Shown here piece after piece: positions 26,301-38,300 of a DNA stretch of 64,000 nt. The translations under genes were made by a program, and so were the position numbers. The notes under the pieces are model-generated. The model saw only the letters and a program-made list of their open reading frames with translations, made no database searches and had not been told where the DNA came from. Numbering within the stretch: the first letter of the stretch is position 1; the number at the start of each line of letters is the position of its first letter. This stretch comes from Trileptium ribeirensis (taxonomy: Eukaryota; Nematoda; Enoplea; Enoplida; Thoracostomopsidae): contig JASANE010003955.1 of the NCBI GenBank assembly GCA_030248225.1, forward strand, positions 1 to 64,000. The letters run 5' to 3'.

Positions 26301-29300
26301 AGCTAAATTCAAAATAATTAAATACCTGTTGCAAAGCCATGCGCTGTTATCGGTTACAACGGCTGTCGTTTTTGCCAATACGCCATAGCAAGTAGCATGA
26401 ATTGCGATACCGCAATGTGAACACGATAATAGTGTGTCTTCTCCGGAGATGCTACTGTCCGATAGTCCCGCACTACTTGAAGTACTCAGACAGCTCTGTG
26501 AACTCAAAGGCGTATTTTTCAGTGGATCTCTCGAAAAACAAACTTCGGTCACAATATGGCGGGACTTGGACGGGAGGGGACCTTCAATCGTCTTTCGAAA
26601 CGATTTCGGTATAAAATATTGACAAACACAACAGTGCGGTACAGCCAATGCTCGACGCGAATTAAAATCCCGTTCAACAGTCGGATTAAACATTTTAAAG
26701 TACCACAGGTCTTCGACAGACTTTGTCCAGTGGTCATTGGTTGCCGACAGAAGATCATCATGGCGTTGAGCAGCGTCGACTAGGCTCAAATGCAGCTCTG
26801 ATTTGTCGTGCGGCATCCGTGTTCTATGTACATTACGCGTAGGTGTTCCGCTGTCAAGCCCCGCAAGTATCCATCCTGAACACGACGGTTCCTGGTCATC
26901 GCATGCTGTGGCTGCTGCATTACCACTCGCGATTGTATCGTATGTATCTTCAACAGGCGATGACTGTCGTTTGTTTTGCTCTGTAATTTCGCTGCTATCT
27001 GTGTAGTCTTCATCATCATCGTCACTGATAACGTCGTCGTCGTCTTCTGTGCTGCTTAGCCCGCTATCGACAGAGCCCAGACGGGCAAAATCCGCACCTT
27101 CTTTTGTACGTCGAGCCAGCACAGCCCTGCTGGGCTTTGATTTTGTTGTCTCTTCAGCGTACGAAGCGCAATACCTACGCCTGCGCTTGGTCGAACTATC
27201 ACATCTAGGGGTTGCGATTGGATGCCGTTTAGAAACCAAGTGCATAGTGCTGCTAGTCCCCATCCTACCGCTGCCAGCTGCACCGCTGTCCCCTCTATAT
27301 TGCTGCACTAGTTGCTGTTGCATTTTAGCTTCGGCTTTCTTTTGAGTTGCCTTCCACTCGATGTATTCGTCCGTTGATTGAAACATTTTGACAAAAGGTC
27401 CCATCGAAATACGAACACTATCGCAATTACAACAACATAATGTTGCTTTTTTGCCGTACTCGATCCAACTATAACACTACCATAATTATTATACATCACT
27501 ATTGAAAATATATACGGTACTATATTGTCAAAATTCAAATTGTTTCATTTGAAACGTCATTAGTAAAGGATTATTGGGAAGTATTATATAGCTATCAAGA
27601 CAGAGTTTTTCATATTTATCTTAACACAATAATTTGTCGAACAAGCTGATTGTACCACAAGGTGGAAATGTTGCGACGGCATATCCAGTGGGAATTCCTA
27701 ACAAACGTGTCAACTTCTATTTTACGAAATAAGGGCGAACTAAATTTTTTAAAGGTGCATAGCGGCTCTAGAAACTATGATATTTAGTCAAATTTTCTTC
27801 TAGACATGTTATTGTTCCCGCTTGATTGTAATATGTGCCATTTGCGGTTTTAATTCATGCTATCTGAAAACGGGCGAATAATAACTTATAGCCTAATTAA
27901 ACGCGGCCTAAAATCCCGCTATTATATACCAATATTCTTTTGCTAATGGAACTTGGTGTTAAATATTTAATACTAAATTCACATTTGATAAAAATTCGTG
28001 CTGCAGTAAATAACTGAAAACACAAGGATCCCTAACAATTTCGAAAACGCGTGCCAGATTTTTACGTCCTTCTGACCCGAACTACGGTCCCACCAACGTC
28101 TTGTGGAATAAGCACTCCCTAAGCCATAATTACCTATATCCGACATAAACCAGCCGCTATATTTTTGCCTACGCATTATTTATGCCAGTTTTTAGAATTT
28201 TTGGCTACAAAAATGACAACAAGGAAGTTGCAAACTGAAACGATGCGTTCAACCCAATTCTTCCACAGACGCTTCGTCTTTTTTGCAGTTTGAACCAAGG
28301 GCGTAGCCGGGGGGGGTTGCTGGGGTCGCGACCCCCCCCACCCTTTGGTTCAACCCCAAACAAATTTTTTTTGAGTGATTCCGGTTGAAAATCATGCACA
28401 AAAATTGTCCTAAAACTAGCCTCTCTCGCACTAGAAAACAATTACTTTCAACTGTATTTTTGACCAAACTTCACATACTTGTATTAAAATTCGCTATTTC
28501 GGCAACAGAAAATACCAATTCTGGAAACCGGTTTCACATTTCTGAGCGCGACCCCTCCTTTCTGATCGCGAACTCCCCGGACCCCCCTTTTAGGTACCCA
28601 CTGTGGGCCACGACCCCCCTTTCAAAATTCCTGGCTACGCCCTTGGTTTGAACTTGTAGCTGTATTGCTAGGTACTGCCGTGTTTTACGACCTGGTCATA
28701 CGCGACAAGATTAACTTCGCCCTGTTTCGTAGACATGTTATGAAAACAAAAATAATACGTACCTAATACTCGCAAAATTCGTCGATTCGGCACAATTGTA
28801 GCCAGTGTTGAATCCAGAATGGTACCCAGTCGGGAAAGTTACCATGAATTCACCGGCATAGTGAGCTATCTTATTGACCGGTATGCCGAAAGACTTCAAG
28901 ATTTGAGGCGAAATAATGGTCATTTTATGGCGCAAAAATGCGGAACATTGCCTTGCGCTTTCCGGAAAAAAGTTTGCAGCAAGCCGCTCGAACCTTTTGC
29001 GATGATCCAATGGTATAGAGTACCTGCAATGCAACAAAATTAGAAATTTAAGGTTTTATAAAACAAAAGCATCAGGTTTTTGATGCAATTTTATTTACAG
29101 TCCGATACGATTAATATGCGTCCAACTGAGATTACGTTTACAGGTTCAGTACAGCGCTGATTATGTTTACAAGCACTTTTATGATATAGGAACAAGAAAG
29201 CTGAGAATAATACAAATGCCTGGGCACAACTCAAAGAGCTGAATGTACATGATATTGACAGGCAATTGAGACTATTTTAGGAACCAGAGAGGCCATTCTT

Positions 29301-32300
29301 TCAGACCCTTCGTTTCTCTATTCCATAACTAAAAATATAGAAACGATTCAAAACTAAAACGATTCAAATTTACCGACCGACGTATGCTACTCATTTTACT
29401 AGCCTCATAAGGATAACAGGATAAGTCATTCCGGCTATAGCACTGCCCTACTGAGGAACGAAACCACTTATTATGACAATCCTACTAACTATTATAAATG
29501 AAAAAAGTATACTAATACTTCCAAAGAGAGGATGAAACGGAGTGATCGTGGTTTTGTTTTTAGTTTATTTTGTATAAACACCTGTAACAACCTGCGTTTG
29601 ATAAATATACCATAAAACTTCCTGAACCCTGAGACCATTGAAAACCCAAAAATCTCGTCGACCCCAAACCCACCAAAAACTGACAACGCATTAAACATTT
29701 GGGCTGGTCGCTAGATAACCAAACCCTCGTAATCCGCTTACCGGAAAACGTATATAGACAATTCTTGGTGATCTGTATGCAAAACAAAACTGCTGAAAAC
29801 TAGAAATCGATTTCATTGACCCAATACCAGTGGAAACCATGAAAAGCATGAAATATGCACGTGGACTCTAGATAACCAAATCATTGTATTCGGCATACCG
29901 GATAATCTCTATACACTATTTTTGATGCCATGTACCAAACTACAGAAGACCGATCCTGCAGATCGGGTTGATTGAACCTATCCATTGAAAACCCATGAAA
30001 TATGCACCCTGGACACCCATGAAATATCATTGCATTCATCCTAAAGAAATACTTATATATAGACCATTGTTTATGCCCTGCACGCAGTACATAGTCGGAC
30101 AAATGAAATGGAACATTTTGAAAATCGGGTTCGACGGCCAGAAAACCTTTGAAACTCTAGTACAAGGTATAATATAATCAAGTTGGACTCTAAATGGCAA
30201 AAATATAGCATCTAACGTGCTTGATAACCTAATAGGTACTCATTGTAAGGTGGTAAAAACAAAAATAACACGGCAAAATTTGAAAAATCGAATTTCTGGC
30301 AAAGGGTCGATGAACCATATCAGGGTTCACAGCATCCCAGGGAGTGGTGCCACAGAAAAGCCGTAGTCAACAAAGTTGTAGATCTCGATGAGCGTGGTGG
30401 TCCCCATTTTTAATGCGTAGCGTGTGTCGTGAGATATGGGCTGCGAAACACTAGGCAACGGTATAGCAAGATTTGGCAAAGAACCCTTAAAAACTTGTTT
30501 TTTGCCATTTTCCCCGGTAAGGTGGGGTCGCAGCTGTTTGCTTGGAAACTCCCATGACTTCGCTAGCTCCGCTTTCAAAATCAACAATGTGAAGAGACTA
30601 AAACAAGAACAAACGCATAAAAAAATTTTTTACAGAATTTATTAGTAGAAAATAAGCAATTTTCACTACCTGTGATGAAACTATAAGTTTTTGAGTTACA
30701 CACTAAAAAGATATGAGATGATTTTTGTGAAATTTGATGATTCGGAATTTTTATGCTACTCTTTTTTGAAATTTAAAAACATTTAAATCAATAAAATCAA
30801 ATAACACTCCTTCTTACCAAAATTTGGCAGCCCCGTAGTGTAAATAGTTTATCGAATAAAGATCCATATCTTCAGTATGCCATGGAAATGTTGTTTTGAA
30901 CATCCCAAAATACAGGTAGGCCGTTGTGACACCTTCGATTTTTATGTTTTGTTCCGTCTGAAATCAAGCGTATTAATGCATAAGAACATCGAAAAATATA
31001 ATCGTTCCTCGTCTACGATCTAAGAGCATTACGCATCAAAGTCTAGATGAATTATTAATATTATGAATTCGATCGTAGAAATGCTGCGCATAATATCTGC
31101 GTATACAAACAAATGGTGACTGTGAGGCACGTGCAAGCAAAAACGTGGTTTTCATACTATTACCTCGCCGATGGCCACGTTTTGCATATCAAACAACACA
31201 TAGAAGGTGCCAAAATCAAATACAAGTTGGTCAGTACACGTAGCAAAATTCAATATAGACCCAATAAAACATGAATGCCAAACTGATAGGTTTTTGTTTT
31301 CCATCAGGCTTTCAGCGTTATCCTGGTAACATAAATTAGGTAATCAGTGCAATAAAGTTCATGTATATAACTTCAAGTTATGTTCATGCATATAAATTCA
31401 AGCCATACTTACAACACCGAGGTTCTATCTGGTTGCTACAAATAGGAATCGCAGGTAAAAATAGAATCAAATTCAAAAACGACGTCATACGTACGTGAAG
31501 GCTGCCTACAGTCAAGCTTTCAGCAGGTCACTATCGCCACCAGCACTGCATTTTTTGTTAATTTGACGTAGAAAGTACCTGTTATCATCGAATTGTCATT
31601 AATACCTTTGCATTTTCCCTGTCGATAAAAAAATCTCGGGACCAGAAATGTATCAGTAAACGGTTCTCCTTTTAGTGGGTCACATTAGGCCAAATAAAGG
31701 GTCGGTGACGCCATCTTTTCCAGAAGTTTGGCGACACAACGATATGCAAGAAGCATTGTAGCATTTTAATGATAGTAAAAAGATGTGTGTGTTCTATGCA
31801 AGAGTTCCTTGAAAATTTAAATAACAAAATTAACTCACTGACCATGCATTACCGGTGCGTTTAACTATTTTAACACCAGTACAATCCCTACTGGGATCAC
31901 TTTGGTTCTTACCGTTTTTTTATGGGGTAACAATTATTAATTATGCCGCCGGGAAGGTACGTCAAAGCTATTAATTTGAAATGGACCGGTACTGTCCGGC
32001 CTAACATTAATTTGTAAGAATCAGGATGAATTAATCATAAATTTAACGATTGCACTGCACTGTTTTTAACTTTTTACTTCCAGGGTAAACATTTCTTTCA
32101 TGATTCATTAAAGTCATAAACAAACAACCTCTTTATGTGGTTTTAACAATAATATTAAAAATTTGTATAGTTACATTATAACTAAATCTAGGTTCACATG
32201 TCAAACTTTTTGCTCAAAATTTGAAAGCATTTTTTAAATATTTCATGAATTTAGGCGTACAAACAGTGTCCAAAGTTTTATAGCGAATTGTTTCAGCTCA

Positions 32301-35300
32301 TCAGGGAGAAGGAATAAAAGTTGAAAAAATTTTAAGCTCAAAATAATTTGAACTCAATTTTGAAACATAGTGATTACATACAAATTTTCCGTTACATACA
32401 AATTACAATCAAATTTTAAGCTCAAACTTTGAAGTTGATATGTGAACGCACCTTTAGGTTATCGTCTCGCTTTATAAAGACTTTGAAACCACACTGCTGG
32501 CTACATTAAAATACGTTACGTTAATCAGTTGGTTACAGGAACTTCTATTTAGTTTGTTGGTCAGGCGCAGCAGCTGAAAAACCATCTGGATAAAAGTATT
32601 TGTTTAATCACATAGAACTACCTAAGATCATAAAAACTTGCCGCTTTCTGAGGGTGGGTTTTGGCCGCAAGGAAAGTACGAAAAATAGCGATTGCACACC
32701 GGTTACATATCAATTTAAATCATACACGTTGCAATAAATATTATTACGTTTTCAAAATGCCGCACGTGAAGGCATCATCAAGGAGCTAAAAACGTTGTAT
32801 TATAACAGATGTTAGCTTCGTTGCATGCCTGACTCCGTTTGCTGGTAGCACCCCTATCCCTACAAAAGAGAGGGGTTACAGGCAAGAAATTTTAATCCAT
32901 TGAAAAATTACGCCTTGCCGAAAATAGCTGCGTTAAATCATTTCCACGTTTTTGACAACTAACACGCATATATCACTATCACAGAAAAACATAATACGCC
33001 AACAAAACAAAAATTTTGCCGAAGTCCGGAACCAAAACTTAGATACCTTGACTAAATCTAGAATCGTTCCCAGACGATTTATGTTCCATTCGTCGACGTC
33101 CGGATCATACACGGAGCCCGGCACGTCGGCGCCATAAATTGGTGCGTTGTATGAAATGTTACGCCAATACTTGCGCTCTAAATCATCCAAACTTTCACAA
33201 AGCGGTGTGCGATACTTTTCGCTCGAAGCTAGCTAAACAATAATTGTAGCAATTTAAATACATTTTCATAAAGAATAATAAACACCATGCACCATATTGT
33301 TTAAATACACCAATAATTGGTTTAAGTTATAAAATACACTCTAAAATGTTTTACGGAAAATATGAGGGACTAGCGATAGCGGAAACAGAAAATTTTCTGC
33401 ACCCGCTCCACTGAGACGTAAACGATAACCATTTATTCAATAAAATCAGGTGAAAAACCAATCAAGCAAAACTAACTAAGTAGGATGACCGAAAGGTAAA
33501 AGGTTACTTACAGAAATATTGCGAGAGAAATTACAAATTGTGCTTGTTAACCTGTTCTGGCCTTTCCAAAGCATCAAAATAGTACCTGGAGGGGGTGCAG
33601 CAAAGCTCAAAGCCAGAATTAGATACAGCTGAGATGGTGCAGCATAGACCCAGCTCAAAGCCAGAATTACGAGATGAGGTGGTCGCCTCCCCCAAGTTAG
33701 CTGGGCATCTTGCATGACTGCATACCATGGATGAATCCAATTTACGTGCGTACACCTGATTTTTTTGTTAAGTCAATTTACCATAGTACAAGCGATGACC
33801 GCGAACAAATCGCGATTTCCCTTATGTACGCGTACACCAATTGCGATGCAGCAATGCGTAGGCGCTGTTTGCGGTCACTATTTTGATATTTAGCATCGCA
33901 CTTTGCTGGCCGCGTACAAGGAAAAACGCGGTTGCCAATCGCGTTTTCCCCACATGCCATAATACAGAGATGACCGCGAACATAGCTGCATGACTCAGAA
34001 TGTCATTTGATGAACGAGGACAAACATGCGAAATGAACAAATGTACGCGAGCGTAAATTCCATTCGTACATCGCAGAGTACATGTTCGCATTCACAAAAA
34101 TGCGAATACCAATATCAAAACATGAACGAGAATTTCTGCGAGAATCAATTTGAGATTTTGACAATATAACAACTTTGAAGGACGCACCTAAAGCTGACTC
34201 TCGCGTTATAATTGCATTTTATCGAGTTTTTCATGCACTTAGCGCGGGTATATATAAAGTTATTTTTATCGCATATCTAAACAATAATACCGATGTTAAA
34301 AAGATTAAATAACCAGCAAAATCCATAATTCATCTTCAACAAGCAATAATGACTAAATAAACATTTTGAAAATTTTAATTTTTACTAGTATCTCTAAACT
34401 ATGACTCGTAGAGCTGAAAATTATTTCTCTTACAAAATGTGTAATAAATTCGTAGCCCCTGGTAAAAGAGATTCTGACCCTGTGGGTTCCATTTCTTGAA
34501 CCGATGCCTCTGACTGAGAATATATTGCTAGATTATGGACCCATTTCGACAAAATAGCTAGTATCGCGTAAGTGAAGGTGAAACGGAGCAATTGTGATTT
34601 TATTTTTAAGTTAGCATTTTATTTATTCATCTGTAACAGGATGCTTGATGTAGATACCACCCCACCACCCTAAACCACTAAAGACAGACTAAATTCTATA
34701 AATTGGGTTCATTAACCCTATGCCTATACCCATTCGAAACCCATGAAATATGCACGCTGGACTATAGAAAACCAAGGTGTTGTATTCAGCATACCGAAAA
34801 ACCTCTATATAGACTATTTTGATGTCATGTACCAAACTACTGCAGACCGAATATTTTCCGGAAATCGGGCTCATTAATCCGAAGCCCATTTAAAACCAAA
34901 AAGCATGAAATATGCGTGCTGGACTCTGGTTAACAAATTCACTGTATATATTCTTCAAGTCCACTCCCTGCACGCAAAACAAATATAATCAGACAATATG
35001 AAAAGACGCTTCAATTTTAATATCGGGTTCGTTGACCAGAAAACCCTTGAGACCCCAAGACAAGATATAATCAAGCTAGACTCTAGGTAGCAACCATCGT
35101 GTCGAGCGTGCTAGGTAACCTAATAGACACACGTTGTACGGTAAAAACATGCAACATGCCGAAAATTTAAAAATAGCTATTTTTGGCAAAGGGTCCATGA
35201 GCCATATTCGGCCCCACATCGGAGCAGGGCTCGGCAAAGTTGTAGATCTGGATGTGTTGATCCTGTAATGTTGGTCTCAGTTTTTCGATGCGAAGACTGT

Positions 35301-38300
35301 GTCGCGAGAGGTGGGCTGCGAAAGACTGGTATTCGTGTGGCAAAATTGGCAAAGAATCTTTAAAAACTTGTTTTTTGCAATGTTGACCCGGAAGAAGGGG
35401 TCGGAGCTGTTCGCGTTCAATGCACATTGTACTCACATTTGCTATTGAATAAAAAATTTACCGAAATCCATCCATCCTAAAAAGAGTTATGAATGACAGA
35501 AACAGCCAAAAAATTATATTTCCACAATTTTCTCCATAGCGCCCTGAGTTGAAGCTCCGCTCGCTTCGCTAGCTCTGTTTCAAAAATCAATAGAGTAAAG
35601 AGACTAAAACAAAAAAACATAAATTTTTTACAGAAGTTATTACTTGAGAATATGATATTTTTAACTACAAACCATAAAAAAATAAGTTTTTGAGTTAAAC
35701 AATGAAAAGATATGAGGTGATTTTTGTAAAATTTGAGAATTTGAATTTTTTGTGCTACGCTTTTTTTAAATTTGAAAACAATTATTGAGATTTGACAAGC
35801 ACTGCCACCTTTAATTAACATATCACAAGACACTATACTATAAACGCTAAAGCCATAAGTATATGCGCTAATTCTGTTTGTAGTAACTCATATATGGAAA
35901 AGAAACTCTACTAAATGTTTGAAATTTAATCTTCCGGATCATCTCGTATCAGTTGATGAAGCCACAGCTCGTGCACAACATTCAGAACATTCGCTATCAA
36001 ACCCTATATGTTCGACCCGATAAATCCACGAACTAGTATTAATTTAGAACAATTTCGCAAGGCATGAAACACACAATGAAATAGCCTTCCGACATAAATC
36101 AACACGATTTTAATACGAAAAAGTACAAAATACACTAAGATTGCTACGTTTATTCGATATGAAAATAATACTTAATTTCAAGCTCTTGCTTTAATACAAA
36201 AGACTACTCTAAAATTAGCAATATTAAAAACTCTCAGCGGCAAGCTGGACGTAACATCAGGCAAGAACGCAACGCTATGGTTAATGCGCAGCGTTGATAC
36301 AAGCATGAATTGGATTCCGCAGGCATAATGATAATAGTAATCGAGGGGCAGACAAAAATCAGAAATGAATGACTGGCCAAAGCAAATATAGCAACAATTT
36401 TCCGTGACGAATATTTTTAAAATCATCCACACCGTGATTACATCGTAACAATAAATGATACCTCTTCGAACTCTTTTACAGTCATCTGACGCTTCTGAAT
36501 GTTGTATTGTTGGTAGAGGCCTTGCTGTCCAACGACTTGCTGGGATACCGGACTCGTTATAACAAACTGAAATGCTCAAGGGACCAAAATCAAACATCAA
36601 ATCGCACCGCAATTTGGTGGCTATAAATAATGCTCAGTCAACTACAAATTTTACATTTTTGAGATTACTGTAGTTATATAACTTGCTTCTCCAAATATTG
36701 GGTAGGGAGCCCTGAGGCATATCAACCTCCCCAGGTGTAAATTCCGGTTTCCCCAGTTCATCGACCCCTGATACTTTTTTCATGACTAAAAATTACCAAA
36801 TTTTCCCTTAGATTAAACATATGTGAACTTTTCCACATTTTGGCTAAAACATTCCAGATTTTTCTTTGTAGGAGTAAAAACCGGTAAGATTTGCTTTTTA
36901 TGTAAGCGCAGCAACCATTAGTAGTATAAATTTATTACGGTTTCTATCAGATAGAACACTATATAAAGTCAACTGATGACCTGGATGAATCATCACCATG
37001 TATTTTCTGTTCCCCCAGTTCCAAACTGGTACGACCACCGAGGTCATGCCCCCAGGTATAAAATACGTAGTTTGGAAAAAACCAACGAGGCATCACGTCA
37101 AGGCATGAATTCATAAAATAGTGTTTTATCATGCACAACACTTGCTTATGTTTTGCTTGTCTGAGTCATGATGAATAACCCACAAATGTATTAATGGTTT
37201 TCGCAAAATATTATTCAGGTGACGCGTAAATAAATTCGCATAAAGCGATGCAAGTAATTATTATGAATTCTGTGTGTAGTGAGTAGGTCGAGAGTAGCGA
37301 AGAATTCTCATTAGCCAGAGTGGAATTTCGACGGTGTCCGTTTCTAGGTTTTTGGAGTGACATGCATAACTTAACTTCGGCTGAGCGGATGGTCTCGAGC
37401 GATACCTCATTCGAAAGCTTAAAATCTTTTTGACAGGATGTACGAAATTTTTGGCTTCAAAACGCAATTTTAGTACAAATTTTGATCAAATTTTATATAC
37501 TTTGAACCAATTGAAAACAAAAAAATGCCAAGAGGCAACGAACCGGACCGGGGAGCACCTGTTTTGAACAGGGGAACCGAAAAATGCCAGGGGCCCCGCC
37601 CTCCCCTCAATTTGGAGAGCTCAGCGGAGTACTTCAAAACTTATAAATATGTCAATGTTTCATGAATTAGCATTATTTCTTGGTGCCTTATAAACTTTAG
37701 TAGAGATTGATATATGTGTTGAGAATTTAAGAGGCAACCAAAGGTGTTTGAGTGAACACAGACAAAATATATGTCTTTTTATGTTATAAGATAGCTTCAG
37801 TCCTGGCTTAGCGTGTTAGCTAATTTTGCTGGTATAATAATAAACTTTTATATTTTAATTTACTCCCTGGTATAAATTGTGTATTATATTTACATATATG
37901 TGCCGTTTTATATACATATATGTATACGTCATTATTACTGCATTCCAAGTTTGAAATGGTAAAAAATACTAGAATTTGCTGAAATTATACCTTACGTTGG
38001 TTGGAGATTAAAATTTCTCTGGGTCAAAATCAAAAATTTAAGGGGTCAAACTTTGAGGGGAGCGGTAACCAACAGGTTACATCCTGGACAAGAATGGTCG
38101 GCTGCCCCTCCGCTCCTTGGCGATAAGACAAACTACATAGGTATCATATTTTGCAAATATAGACCTTGATCCTCTAAGTAGTTGGCCATGTGTGCCTCAA
38201 GAACAAAAATCAATCATTAAAGCAATAAATAGTTATATCTCCTCAACGATTAAAGCACAATGGCTCTTTAAAGTTGCACATATGTGTAAATTACTTATTC

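Noticed and set aside
26786..27345. Plus- and minus-strand frames over KDM4 exon 6
   Set aside because: Shadows of the real exon in other frames.
27680..27760. Minus-strand peptide IEVDTFVRN resembling the KDM4 segment after JmjC
   Set aside because: The spacing of conserved residues is wrong and the correct segment ([11 protein letters not shown]) is in exon 6.
27979..28176. Minus-strand frame with [17 protein letters not shown], looking a little like the JmjC zinc exon
   Set aside because: The true continuation ([13 protein letters not shown]) is found at the start of exon 6 with correct phase, so this is chance similarity.
36178..36612. 144-codon minus-strand frame
   Set aside because: It is a shadow; the real KDM4 exon 2 lies within it in another frame.
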